From Apoderus coryli (taxonomy: Eukaryota > Arthropoda > Insecta > Coleoptera > Attelabidae), in the NCBI GenBank assembly GCA_911728435.2, contig OU452213.1:2149834-2213833 (forward strand): 64,000 nt of DNA. Reading direction: 5' to 3'. How positions within the stretch are numbered: the first letter of the stretch is position 1; each line of letters begins with the position of its first letter. The notes beneath the pieces are model-generated. The model had not been told where the DNA came from. It made no database searches and saw nothing but the letters and a program-made list of their open reading frames with translations. Positions 24,257 through 37,400 of this stretch are shown in pieces. The position numbers were made by a program, and so were the translations under genes.

Positions 24257-24754
24257 TGGCTAACTGAGCACGTGTTCTGTTGTCTCTGTTGCGTCTTCGC
24301 AAAACCGACAAGTGTCGTCCTCGGTTAGGCCCATCTTTTTGAGATGGTACTTCACTGGGTGGTGTCCCGTAAAAAGGCCTGTAATTCGCCTTAGGTCGCT
24401 TCTCTCCAGTTGGATAAGCTTCCCTGCGTTGACCTCTGAAGGTTTGATAAACCTTTTTGATTGTCTTAGGCCTGGAGTGTTTCTCCAGTAGGACTTAAGT
24501 TGTTCCTTTTCCCATCTCCGAAGTTCTTCCTTCATATGACTTTTTGGAAGGCTAAAGATGGGTTCCGGGCCGCAGAACGGAGCGTTTGCGCCCTTTTTTG
24601 CAAGTTGGTCCGCCTCTATATACTGATTCCAGATTAGTCGTTTATCCAGGATTACTCCCAGGTATTTGACTTTATCCGAAAGGCAAATTTGCTCACCGCT
24701 GAGAGTGGGGTTCATAATGTCCACCTTTCTCTTTCTCGTGAATGGTTCCAACAC
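24257..24754 (-). mobile_element. LINE fragment: RT thumb joined to C-terminal Cys/His region
   Basis: The minus-strand frame starts with RT-distal sequence (SDKVKYLGVILDKRLIWNQY), jumps directly to a tether/RNase-H-end segment (AKKGANAPFCGPEPIFSLPK), and ends with LFTGHHPVKYHLKKMGL and CRFCEDATETTEHVLS. The latter is the zinc-knuckle-like tail common after RNase H in some insect non-LTR elements. The intervening ~300 residues are deleted. Confidence 0.65.
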
Positions 24755-25884
24755 TATTTTTTAAAAATTAAGTAATTTGATTGGTTACAATATTTAATAA
24801 ACAATTTTGTTTTTCTCTTATATGCCCATAATATGATAATATCTAACCAATATTGTAAAAGTCTTCATGAATATTAAAATCATATTACATAAATATACAA
24901 CAAATACATAATGATTCACAAACCACTTAGGGAGTACCTAAGTAATTGAACTATAATTATTATTTTGATTTAATGTCTCCGTTTAAAAACCCATTCTCTG
25001 TTTACTTAAATATTCTGCATCGTATAGAATTACTCATAAACTTAAATACTCTGAAATATGAGTCATCCCCAACTATTGCGTTAGACGAATAGGCCTAGTA
25101 AGTGCGTGTGTGCATGCAGTCCGCATTATACAGGTTGGCCGATAGTCAATCCACAGCACAATAAATAGTCTCAACATTCATTTAGCTGAAATGAGTTGTG
25201 TTGTTTATTTAGTAACTATTTGGCCTGGTTGCCTCGAGTGACGACAGTCGAAGAAGGGTAGGTGTTTTGAGCGCATTTCACCCCTCGATGGTTCTAAGAA
25301 ACTATTTCCAAGACCACATTGATAAAGCCTTCATTAAACCTACTTCTTTATAAAGTTACCATTTGTTTGTAAGAATTAACAATAAAAACCAAAAATAACC
25401 CCTAATAATCAATTTTCATAGCCTTCCTAATAAAGAAAGGTACATTTTCGACCATTTCTATAAAGTGGCCCAAAAAATAACCTTGAAAGTGAATTTTCAA
25501 AAAAACTGCATTTGCAGTTGGTTACTGATACTTTTGACCATCACTGTATATTAACTATGAGGTCAATTAACACCGGTATAACGATTTTTTATTATTTTTT
25601 TTGTTTATTATTTTTTTGCCTCAAACAAAGGTATCTATAATATTATACATAAAAGCTGCGCACACACGTCACATATTAATGTATATCATCTCAATATTCT
25701 TTTCAGGTCACCAACAGATGATTTGGAAATAATCAGATATCATGAAAACAGAAGAAAATACGCATATAATAACGCTTCTTGTCGTAGCCTACTTTCTCTG
25801 TGTAGTATTTGTTCTTTTTTTTTTTACCAATTATTTTTTGCTTAATATTTTATTAAGAAGTGTACGTTATTTGATATTTGAACG
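24755..25884. other. Unannotated stretch
   Basis: AT-rich. No gene or recognised repeat. Confidence 0.35.
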
Positions 25885-25904
25885 CTATTTTCTAAGTGTC
25901 CTTC

Positions 25905-26945
25905 TTTTGCTTCTTTTTAATAATGAATAATGAACACGGTAGATGGGCGACCAAATGATTGTAGCGAATTCCAAAATAGACACAACAAAGGTGACATAGA
26001 GACTTTTCAGGCAGTCCATGTTGTTGAATTCTCTGGTCTGTCTAAAAATAAATCCTAAAATTCGCAAAGCATTAGCAGAAACTTGCTCAATGTGGTAGTT
26101 GAAAGATAAATCACCATCCAAGTATACACCAAGATCTTTGATTAAAGCGCAGCGTTCCAAATTTGAATTATCGATGGTGTAGTTTCGCAAAAACGGATCT
26201 TGACGTCTTGTAAATGTCACCGACTTACATTTGTTCAGATTTAGAGGAAGTCTATTTAGATCACACCATTCTGAGAGCCGACACAGATCTGTTTGAAGCT
26301 GTGCGCAATCGTTCTCACAAACAACAGTGCGATACAATTTTAAATCATCCGCAAACAACAAATAATTGCTATTGAAACCAGAGCCAATATCGTTTACGAA
26401 TATTGCAAAGAGAAGAGGAGCCAACATACTGCCCTGCGGAGTTCCACTTGAGCCTGTAATGAACTTGAACTGAATCCATTGTATTCAACAAATTGTTGCC
26501 TTGCTCCCAGATAGGACTGAAAAAAAGATATCAGATGCCTGCCGAAGCCAATGTCGCACATCTTCTGTTGAATCAGAAAATGATCAATCTTATCGAACGC
26601 CTTGGAAAACCTCGACTGACAGCCGGAATTACATCCTGCAGGAAAGTGGTTAGATTGGTCACCGTAGAACGACCCTTAATGAACCCATGTTGCTGGTAAA
26701 CTAGCCTATGTTTTATTTGCCCAAATAACTTGTTGTGCAGAGCAATTTCAAAAACCTTTGCGAAATTAGGAAGAATTGAAATAGGTCGATAGTTTTCGAT
26801 TCTGTTAATATCTCCCGATTTATGTACAGGACATATACGAGCTATCTTCCAGTAGTCAGGAAACAAGTTGGACCGCAGCGATGAATTAAAAATGTAATAC
26901 AATGGTTCCACAAATGCATAAGCACAATCTTTAACCACCATCGCG
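25905..26945 (-). mobile_element. Jockey-like LINE fragment, truncated at both ends
   Basis: Minus strand. 26941-26573 encodes RSNLFPDYWKIARICPVHKS, ENYRPISILPNFAKVFEIAL and KGRSTVTNLTTFLQDV. After frame breaks, 26427-25885 encodes MLAPLLFAIFVNDI, LLFADDLKLYR with an intact FADD, LNRLPLNLNKCKSVTF, DLGVYLDGDLSFNYHI and LEFATIIWSPIYRVHY. It is the same subfamily as 2367-4800. It lacks a 3' tail and the endonuclease. Confidence 0.8.
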
Positions 26946-29406
26946 GGTAGGTTTTAGACTTAATATAATTTTATGTCACAATTTTGGAATAAATTAGAAA
27001 GAAGAACAAAATTCCTAACCTCCACAAAGTTTCTTCTCTCTCTTTCCCAAATGCATGTAAAATTTTGTCAAAATCGGTTAGCTAGTTTTTGAGAAATCAA
27101 CAAAAATGCTAATTTGACCACTACATTTGGACACCCTGTATAACGAAGCATTTGCCGACAAGTACAATCAATTTTTCTATCTCTCGATTTTTGATATTTA
27201 AATTTAAATGGCTGAACACCCTGTATACCGATTTTATTAAGTAGTAAATACTTAAACAAAAAAAAAATATTGCAAAATAATAATAATAGAACTGAAAACA
27301 TTAAGTAGATAGGTTGCACAATACCCTATAGCACGTTTAAAATAGGTAGGTACCTATACACTGATATTATTTCTCTATGGTTTAACAAAAATTTTTTACT
27401 TTTGTAAATGTTATAGGTACGTTCACGATTTTATTATTATAAAATAGACAGTTCTCTCGAACTTATTATGCTTAAAATAGGTAAAATATAAATTAATACG
27501 AAGGTCACACGATGTATATAAATATATAGGTACTTAGGAACAATAAAAACAGCCCCGGTATGTACCTATAAAATAACAAAAAACATACGTAGGTATACAG
27601 AATTAAAATTCCCTGTACCGGTTTCGAAAATAGGACACACTGTATGTGTTTTTGTTGGTAAGTAGATATCCCACGAAAATTCGACAGCAAACCACGATAC
27701 TATGGTTAACACTCAATTAGTTAAGCGTGAAAAATATCGTTGAAACAAACAAAAAAACAGTACGTCTCGTAGGTACGATGACATTTACAACAAACCGTTA
27801 CTAAAATAAATGCCTACCCAAGTATATTAGAAACTTTTTCTAATATAATAAATAACTAGTTATTTTATTTATTAGTTGCTTAAGTAAAGTCTAATTGAAC
27901 CGTTATGAAATAGTTTAATGTCATAATAGGTATAACTAACTAACTATTCACTATAGGTAGGTATGTACCTAGGTACTTACGTTAATGTTATCATCCAATT
28001 CCATTTAAAAATTGGAACAAACATTGTTATCACCAGATTATAGACTGTTTTATCTATGGCTAATTAACTGATTTGCAAAATTCGCAGTAAATACCCGTTT
28101 AGGATAAAAATACTTTTAACCTACCTTCCCAGTGGTGTTTTGTCGACATCATAAACGCCTAAAATGGACTCTTTTTGCACCATCAAAGCCAAAACGTCCT
28201 CTTCTAGTTGTAGGAGACCGTCTCGTGATGTATTATATCCCAACATATTTGCACTTTATGTTAATAAACTTTAAAAACACCAATTTGTTAATATTAACAA
28301 TAGTATATCATATGTTTTGAACTAATAATCAAATTTGACAAGTAAAAGGTTTTTATACCACAACCGGACAAACGTGATTCTTCTAAGTATGCAAAATTTA
28401 ACAGCAACAACAGCTGCTGGTATATATTTTTGAAGGTTATGCCTCTTCTCTAACGTTCGTTTTATATTATTTTTTTCGACTGAATACCTAACTACCGCGA
28501 TATTTGCATTATTTTAACACAAAGTAAAATTTTATCAATTTGCACACGTACATATCACTTACTTGCGTTTTAAACAATTATTGAACAAAAAATATTAATA
28601 TGGCAACGGTAAATGATAATATTATAAAGAAAACATAAAAATTGAACACAATCAAGCCGTAATGAACGCGTAGCGTTTATTTGCCTGCTATGCCCTCGCC
28701 CCACATGGATCTAACTGACAAGGCACAAGAACAAATTTCAACGAGATGGCATTCGCTTATTCGCTTAAACCCACCATTCAATTCAATTCAGACTGGTAAT
28801 TAGAAAAATATGTGATTTTTTCTGCTGCAATTCTCATCGTCCCAGCGACATCTTTTGTTCAGTTGCCGCAATACTATGTATGTCAATTAATGGACTCTGT
28901 AATAAATATTCTAACATTGATTTATTCGTATTATAGGTCTGTTTCATTAATTTGATGCCATATTATTTGAAATGATGTTAAGATTCGTGTTTTTATAGAT
29001 TTTAGCGTTAATTAATTCCAGTCAGTCTGGTAATTAGGAAAATATGCGATTTTTTCTGTTGTTCAGTTCGTAACAGCGACATCTTTTGTTCAGTTGGCGC
29101 ATTAATGAACGTCAATATTCAAGCATTGAACATTGATGGGAAGGACTCTATTATAGGCGGTGTTGCCAAACTAGAATCCACAGCGACGAAGGTATGTAGA
29201 AAGTCCTATAGTAAGATTTATTCGTATACAGCCAACATTGTGTGTTTTATTTTTTACATTTGTATCAATTTCATCAAATCAAGGTAAATAATATAGAAGA
29301 CCAAGGTTTGTACCATGATAGAAGACAACATAATATTCGATTCCATTTGCAGAATTTAAAATTTAGTTTATAATTATAATATCACAATATATCTATTTCG
29401 GAAGTA
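26946..29406. other. Gene-poor stretch upstream of the HIGD2 3' end
   Basis: No gene recognised. ACACCCTGTATA termini lie at about 27130 and 27215. A diverged ~90-bp direct duplication (AGCGACATCTTTTGTTCAGTT) occurs at about 28842 and 29074. Confidence 0.4.
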
Positions 29407-29412
29407 TTTATT
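29407..29412 (-). terminator. Polyadenylation signal AATAAA of the HIGD2 gene
   Basis: The minus strand reads AATAAA about 55 nt past the stop codon of the HIGD2-type gene. The position is right for a cleavage signal, although such hexamers are common in AT-rich DNA. Confidence 0.45.
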
Positions 29413-29466
29413 ACTAAATATTAATCTAAGTTTTCTCTAAAATGTAATTAACATATGTACACAATG

Positions 29467-29867
29467 TTAATAATCAGGTCCTGTTTTCTTTTCGCCGGTG
29501 ACACTACTTGCACCAGTAGCCAGACCAATTACAAGTGCAAAGACAGTAAAGCCCTGTGCGAGAACCCTAGTCCTCATCATATATTGCGATAACTGTCTTT
29601 TACCACTTTTAAAACTCCATAATCCAACAAATAGGGCTGTCGTGGTAGCTAAACAACCTGTTAGAATGAAAACGTCATTAACAATAGGTGTTCTGGGTGA
29701 TGTTACTCACCAATCGGTACCAGTGGGTTTTCCGTAATTTTTCTGATGAGTTTATCCTTCCGTGTTTCTGTGGGTGCGTGAGTATCCATATCTTTACGTA
29801 ATGTTAGCCAATCAAATTTTGCTAAATCTTCCTCGGTTAGCGTTTCGGTATAATTTTTTTCAACCAT
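29467..29867 (-). CDS. HIGD2A: HIG1 domain family member 2A-like (RCF1-type), two exons
   Basis: Exon 1 is 29867-29711 and exon 2 is 29657-29467. The 53-bp intron has GTGAGT and AACAG borders, and the split codon restores frame (Gly53), giving 115 aa. The N-terminal ~50 residues are soluble (MVEKNYTETLTEEDL). NPLVPIGCLATTTALFVGLW begins the first membrane helix (about 54-68). The matrix/IMS loop carries QYMMRTRVLAQ (77-87), an exact fit to the HIG1 signature QX3RXRX3Q. FTVFALVIGLATGAS (89-103) is the second helix, and a charged tail ends GPDY. In the known family this inner-mitochondrial-membrane protein helps assemble cytochrome c oxidase and respiratory supercomplexes. Length matches the usual ~105-115 aa. 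The ATG is the only sensible start. Its neighbour Hecw starts head to head 1.27 kb away. Confidence 0.93.
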
Positions 29868-31140
29868 TTTCGTGATTTAATTATGGGTTTTGTGAAAATA
29901 AAAATATTTAACTTAAAAATATATTCATATGTCATAACAGTCTACTTATGACATTTGTCAATCTGTCTAATCTTCGTTCGTAGACCTATGGAAAAGTGTT
30001 GCTAATAAAGAGAAGAGAGATAATTTACAGCAAATATCACCTCACTTGCATGTTTTCCAACTACATTACAAATTAACTACGCGTGATATCCTTCTACATC
30101 TCAGATCAGCTGGACTGATGTAATTTTATCACCTGCCACTCACATCATACATTAAGTGTACGAGTTGTTGATGATAAATTTTATCATTAGCTGACTATAA
30201 AGCATTTTAAAGTTAATTCTCACTTAAGTATAAATCAAATTTGCCAAAGTACATGCGTTTAAGACATGAGAGAGAAAATTGCTGATATTTGACGCTAAAG
30301 GAACCTACTACTGTAACTGGTGGGCTATTCTTGAAAACCGGGGAGTAGAAAAATAGATCATAGCGAGATACGGCATACAGTTTTTAAGAGTAGTCTTGTT
30401 GTAAATACAGATATGTGATATTCTATAAAGTATTGATTTCTTAAAATACTGTATGCAACAAAATCGATATTTCGTTGTTACTTGTGTATCGACAGATTAC
30501 ATTAAACCCTCTATGAGATTGTTCCTATTTTACAGAAACCTGTAAATTAACCTTCAATAATATCACATTAGTGACAGTGACAAGTCAAAACAACAAACGA
30601 CAATAAAAAAAACAAAATGGTTGAAAGATAATTATAGAGGTAATAACATTGCAGTTTAATTTGTAATTAAACTAATTACAAATAAATGTTATATCAATAT
30701 ATTTATTTAAATGACACTAATAGTGACATAGTATATTTAAACAGAAATAATAATGATCAACAAAGTACGTAAAACTAATGATACAAAGGTAATAAATAGT
30801 TGTTTTTGTGTACAAGTAATAATAACCATTATTTACAATAATTTATTATAATTTATGTAAATTAGTTCACATTTTAACGTGAAATAATATTTTCTTTGAC
30901 GAAAAAATTGTGTTATTAAATACCATTAATATATGATCATTGTATATTAGATCCGGTTCGGAGACACATCGTCTAGATCTAGTCGCCCTGGAGTCTGTCA
31001 CCATGACAACTTGCAATACCTGCATCAGCATCGTAGTGGTATTAGAAGAGTTGGCTAGTAACTTTCACAGCATACTACGATAAATAATTGATTATTATTA
31101 TTATTAAACGCATTACAAAACACGATTATTAATAATTATT
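29868..31140. promoter_or_regulatory. Shared upstream region between HIGD2 and Hecw
   Basis: The two start codons point away from each other, so this 1.27-kb AT-rich interval must contain or overlap the promoter of HIGD2. It could also contain that of Hecw if the ATG exon is the first exon. I identify no specific promoter element. Confidence 0.4.
30949..31086 (+). other. Possible 5' exon or UTR segment of Hecw
   Basis: This patch is distinctly less AT-rich than its surroundings. It begins right after a TATATTAG that could serve as an acceptor. Two of its frames are open for 33-45 codons. One reads SSRSSRPGVCHHDNLQYLHQ and stops in GIRRVG. No convincing in-frame donor joins it to the ATG exon, so it may be 5' UTR, an alternative end or a relic. 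Confidence 0.25.
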
Positions 31141-31477
31141 ATGGATGAAGAAAAAGAGTGCCAGGAACGTGATGATGACAACAACAAAGCTGAAGAAGAA
31201 ATAATTAATAATGGAAATGAAGAAAATAAAATTAGTCCAATTATTGCTAAGCATGATCCTTTGAAAAGAGTTTGTGGTAATAACGGTTATGAACGTGATA
31301 GTAGTATTGCTGAAGATATAATAATAGGTGAAGTTGACGCTTGTTCGGCTGCTCCTACAAATCATAGTAATATTAACAATAAATTGTTTGCTAAACAAAA
31401 TGAATATGGAAATTGGTTGCTCAGATGGCAAATCGAGCAACAACATGAGGGTGATTTTATTGCTCTGTGCTATGAAG
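31141..31477 (+). CDS. Hecw: Hecw coding exon 1 (residues 1-112)
   Basis: The start ATG has A at -3 and G at +4. An in-frame TAA lies at 31105, and no AG lies between it and the ATG, so translation starts here in this exon. The exon ends GAAG|GTAAGT in phase 1. It encodes an acidic, Asn/Glu-rich N-terminus ([20 protein letters not shown]) and, from about residue 85, the start of the HECW N-terminal domain ([20 protein letters not shown]). Confidence 0.88.
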
Positions 31478-34400
31478 GTAAGTGCTACTTTTAATTAAGT
31501 TAAAAATATACCAAAACTGCTGTAAATTTTATTTGATTTTCAATGGGGTCGTATGTAGATCCCCCACAACCACATTTTACAAAGCATTGCAAGCATACAG
31601 GGTGGTCCAGAAAAATACTACGTATCAAATTTAGGTTTTTTTAAATGTAACACCCTTTATTTAAGAGGGTATTTTGATAGTCCCTCAAAAATAATGCGAT
31701 TTGGTATAGGGTGTCCTATAGCTATCTCTTACGGTTTTCACAAAAATCATCAATTTGTGAAAATTTAGACCCTTCGTAAAAAATTAATATCTCCCTGTAT
31801 AGAGTAAACTTGAGAAAAAAAACTTTAAGCTAGTGATAACTAGCTTTTATACTAATGTATTGGAGTAAACAATCTCCTTTTAAGTTTTACAGGGTGTCCA
31901 CAATTAGTAACCAAAATTTATCGTCATTTAAATGAGTGTAACTTGAATTTTTCATAGGGGACACCCTGTATATTTTCATTTGACAAGATGCAGATTTTAA
32001 TTCTGCATGAATTTCGTTAAGGGTTGTCAATCTCAATTTGGTTCATTTTCGATTTATTTCTAATATCGACACATGGCACCACTAATAATAATCCTTTCGC
32101 GTCACCACGCCTGCATATTATGCGTTCGGGTTTTTAAACAGTTGCAGTGTTGCCAGATGTGTTTATTTTTCTCCGAACCTTCTAGTTTTTTATGAAAATC
32201 TACCTAATGTACACATACAGGTAAATACTTCCGTTTTACCAAGCTTAATCGCTTTATTATCCTATTTCGGTTAGTTTTCGATGAAAATTTAATAAACAAA
32301 CAAATCGAGCAACAACATGAGGTTGATTTTATTGCTCTGTGCTATGAAGGTAAGTGCTACTTTTAATTAAGTTAAAAATATACCAAAACTGCGGTAAATT
32401 TTATTTGATTTTCAATGGGGTCCTATGTAGATCCCCCACAACCACATTTTACAAAGCATTGCAAGCATACAGAGTGATCCAGAAAAAGACTACGTATCAA
32501 AGTTAGGTTTTTTTAAATGTAACACCCTTTAGTTAAGAGGGTATTTTGATAGTACCTCAAAAATAATGCGATTTGGTATAGGGTGTCCTATAGCTATCTC
32601 TTACGGTTTTCACAAAAATCATCAATTTGTGAAAATTTAGACCCTTCGTAAAAAATTAATATCTCCCTGTATAGAGTAAACTTGAAAAAAAAACTTTAGG
32701 CTAGTGATAACTAGCTTTTATACTAATGTATTGGAGTAAACAATCTCCTTTTAAGTTATACAGGGTGTCCACAATTAGTAACCAAAATTTATCGTCATTT
32801 AAATGAGTGTAACTTGAATTTTTCATATGGAACACCCTGTATATTTTCATTTGACCGGATGTAGATTTTAATTCTGCATGAATTTCGTTAAGGGTTGTCA
32901 GTACTCAATTTGGTTCATTTTCGATTTATTTCTAATATCGACACATGGCACCACTAATAATAACCCTTTCGCGTCACCACGCCTCCTGCATATTATGCGT
33001 TCGGGTTTTTAAACAGTTGCAGTGTTGCCAGATGTGTTTATTTTTCTCCGAACCTTCTAGTTTTTTATGAAAATCTACCTAATGTACACATACAGGTAAA
33101 TACTTCCGTTTTACCAAGTTTAATCGCTTTATTATCCTATTTCGGTTAGTTTTCGATGAAAATTGGATAAACAAGCAAAAAATCACGTTCCATACCGGAA
33201 ACTGAACGTGTAAATATCAAATAAACCATATATATTTTGGTTTTGCTTTTGTTATATTAATCCCAAGGTATAAATCGAAAATTTACTATTGAAGGAAGAA
33301 GGTATTTATATACAGGTGTATTCACAAATAGCATAATTCTACAGGGCGGCTACAAAATAACGAAATTATGCTTTTGTAGTTTAAGCATTTGCTAAAAGTT
33401 GACAAAGAACGCGTAAGGCATTCCAATTTTATAAGGGGGGAATTGTTGGGGATATTTTTAGTCGTGGAATGTTCTATGACTCATAATTATTGACTACTTC
33501 TTTCGTATTATTTAGATTGTGTTAAGTCTGGGCCTACAACTGTTTGTCTAGTCTAAGATTTAAAGTCAATAGGTCTACACCAAAATATTAGTCGAGTTGG
33601 ATTCTTTTGTTTTCTTATTTCTCTTTCCTATAACGTATTTAGAGAAACGTCTTTATAACCGGATGTGGGCTTTAATTGTATTAATTGTACCTAACAAATA
33701 ATCAGAAATACTATTTCTTCTACAGGGTGAGTCACAGAAAACAATAATTATTTTTGTTGTTTTTTTTTCATCACTTTTTATTTCCACGTATTTTTTAATC
33801 TTTGTCAGGGTATATCTCCGAAACTACTGGGCATAGAAGGTCAAGGAAAAATTTTTTTTGACTAAAGTTGCCATGGAAAATCGTTGGAAGTTATTTTCAG
33901 GTTCCGCAGTTCGCCGCTAGAGGTCGCAACTGCCAGGGTAAATCATAAAATTAAGATTTTCTCAAAAATTCACACATTAAGCTATAACTTTGATGACATC
34001 ATTGCGAAGCCCGAAAAATACTGCATAAGTTTTGTCTCAGGCTCATTGGCGTACCGACGATAATAAAAGTGGGGGAAGCTGCTGAGTGTAAATTTTTTGA
34101 AATCTCTGTATCTTCTTAACGAGTTATCCGATTTTAATAAACATAGGGGTGTTTCAAAGGGAAATGTATACGCTTTTAAATATTGGATAGTGTGGTACAC
34201 CATAAGTCCGATTAAAACTGCTGGAGGGCGCTTTTTGCAATAATTCGAGTTTTTTTGATTTTGACACGAAAACTTACAGCATAGTGTATATTTCTGATAT
34301 CGTTATCGAAAGTAGATTAAATTTACAAGAAAATCGTCAAAACGACAGTTCGATATCTTGATTCATTTCCGATTTATTGCAAAAATAATTTTTTTTAACA

Positions 34401-37400
34401 CATAAAACATACATGGTGTTCCATTTAAAAGAGAAACGTGTTTATATTTTAGTCTGCGTTTATTACTATAAAGAATAAATCATTGTCTGCAAACAAATCA
34501 GTTTGGCCTTGGCGTTAAATAATATTATTTAAAAATTGATTTTATCAAACTATCAAACTACTTAACGTTGGATGAAAATAATTGTGATTCGTCCAGGTAA
34601 ATGCAAATAAAAAATATTGTTGAGACTGCTATTCGCAAATTCATTACCTCGTAAACATGTTTTCTATAAAATTAATACGACGCATTTTCCCTATTATACG
34701 AGTGAACGCACGTGTATCTGTTTAAATTCCCCGAAATCCAAATAAAATTTGTTGAAAGAAAAGTTTATTATTACAAACATGATAATTCCATGAACCTAGC
34801 TTCATTTTGTTTAATCATTTCTATGGAAAACCAGATATATATGTATATTTACACATTATACTAATTAAAAACAACACTAATATCGTTATTTATCTCTAAT
34901 ATATAAGATAATAATCTATTTTTCGTTGTATATTTATACCCAAAGCGATTTATAACGTAGCTTTTATTGTTTTTCCCATATAAATTCGTTTTTGGCAACG
35001 TAGCATTAAATTAGGTGTGTGGTGAATTTGTGTTAGACGTGGCAACGGTGTGTTTAGTAGAAAACGCGCGTCGTTACAAACCGGAATAGGCCGTTCCCCG
35101 CTCCCTTCACCTGCCTTTTGCTCTATCTACCGATGCCCTCGTAAAGGTCGTGCGATAGTGCAATAATTATTATGAATGAACGGTCTAGAACGCCTACTAT
35201 GCTTACTGACAGGCAGGAGTTGTGCATTATACAAGAGAATGTGAAATTGCTTTTTGTTGCGTTGTACTTTCCCGGAATTTATTATAGTAAATTCATGAAA
35301 TGGACGGCTGATTACCACATACAGGGTGGTCAAAATTGCTTGTCCCTTATGGAGAATTGGAAAACTAGAATTCGGGGATTGTGCAGGCCTTAAGTGAGAT
35401 CTAGGTTGAAGAATGAATGTTTCGTGGTAGTAGAATGATAGTGAGTGCAGCATAGTCCTGAAATGACACAATAAGCCTTTCAAGGCTGAAGTACGCCATT
35501 CGTACACGCCGCGGGCTATAATTAGAGCGTACCAACAGAGAATATGAACTCCCACCACTTTCTATTGTCCTGTGCGAGGCAGGTGGTAGCCATTTTTTAA
35601 GATACTCGACAGATCCGTATTTACGTTTTATTGAAATTACAGGATAGGTAAAGAACAGGGGAGTAATAGAACTATTTTATAATAGAATTACATCTTTATT
35701 AATTATAAAAACAAACAAATAGGTACTTTTTTACTTTTATTCATGTTTCCATATAATCAGTTTATTTTTATTTTTAAAATTTCTATTGATTAATTTTAAT
35801 GTATAAAATAACCTTAACCTTAAATATAATTTCGTAACATATTTTTTTGGGAACTTAGAACATGGATGTTCAAACTTTACATTTTTGCTTAAATTAATAA
35901 AATTCTTAATAATATTGGACTTGATTAAACAATTTTCAAATATATTTGCTCATGTGGTAATGTATTGTACAAAATTGTCATATGGCATCATTAAATTACC
36001 ATACAAATTTGTATTTTCGCATGCTTTGAAGTAGCAAAACAGCGAAGACTCATCTAATGATTCTACTGATTTAGCGTACTTCGTACATACATCACAGATG
36101 TATATTTGAATGCATTTCTTGATTAGATATCCACATACATATCTTTGAAAATTTTTGTGTTGGGAATTTCCCATTATATACCTACAAAACATGCTAAAGT
36201 CACCATCAAATGGGCAATAAAACCTGAGTCGTGAATTTACTAGCTGCTAATATCTATAATAGTTAAAATATGTAATTCAAATTTAATAAACACTGTTAGA
36301 ATTTAGTAGAATTTTTGCACTCATCTAGTAAGATTTTTAAGCTCTCTTTTTAGAATGCTTATGATGTATTGGACTTTTGTGGGCAAATAGACTGAACCAA
36401 GTTATAAAAGATCAGGGCCATTGTGCTGCGAAATTAAGCGAAGTTATTCATGTTTTTTAAAAAATTTGTGTGATTTTTTTAAACAGTTTTTTTCCTTAAA
36501 ATGACCCTTAAATATTGCTGCGTTTTTTTGAACCATCCTGTATATCATTTGGTTGGAAAAAAAGTATAGCATTTTCTAAACCATTTTGCTCTATATCTCG
36601 TTTAGTGTATCCCTTAGAAAAAATATATAAACACGTCAATGGATTGTACTAAATCAGTTTTGACCACCCTGTACATTCATTTTCGCAATAAACTATACAC
36701 GCCACCTCCGCAAGTAATAAATATATTCGTAACAAATACAACTGATTCAAAATAATCAAAAACAACACACTGTACAACGGCCTGTACTACCACTATAGCA
36801 GGTACAACGGATCCATGAATGAAACCAACCTTAACTAGTATACCACCCGCACCACACCTCTCTGGCATCTATCCCCACCCGAATTGGCCAACTACGTTCT
36901 TTCATAAGTTTTTCAGTTTGTGAAATGCCATAGGAGAGTAGAATTGAAGTTTATTAATGAAATTGTGTCTTTTTTGGTGGATGAGACCGGTTATTGATAA
37001 TATATTTTTTTGTTTTGATTGATTTATACGAAAAAAATAGTTTTATTAATGTTATTCAATATTTATTTATTGGTAAATGGCAGTACGTTTTAGTGGAACT
37101 TGTTTTTTAACAATTAATTATGTGATCGATTTAATTTGGTGGATAAATACTATTTTCAATCGAGAGAAATTGTTAAGAATTTTAATTACAAGACAAAATA
37201 TAGTATGAAGTATGATACGGAAGTGAAAATTTAACTTTCTACGAGTTGTTCCGTTTACAGGGTAAGTTGTTGCTTTTTTTGTACGATTTATATGAACGGA
37301 AGTGGTAAAGGGAACCGGAAGGCGGTATATCCGACTTACTCTTGGTGAGTCACGTTACCCTACTTTGAAGTGTACCAGGTGACAGTTTTTCTTGCATTTC

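Noticed and set aside
31129..31446. Minus-strand open frame opposite Hecw exon 1
   Set aside because: Antisense shadow of the Asp/Glu/Asn-rich coding exon. It is rich in Phe and Ile by base complementarity.
35127..35558. 143-codon minus-strand and 73-codon plus-strand open frames as a nested intronic gene
   Set aside because: They overlap on opposite strands, match no family I know, and one runs into the ACAGGGTGGTC repeat end.
36677..36868. 63-codon minus-strand frame with mixed composition
   Set aside because: No start context, splice partners or family resemblance. Too short to support.
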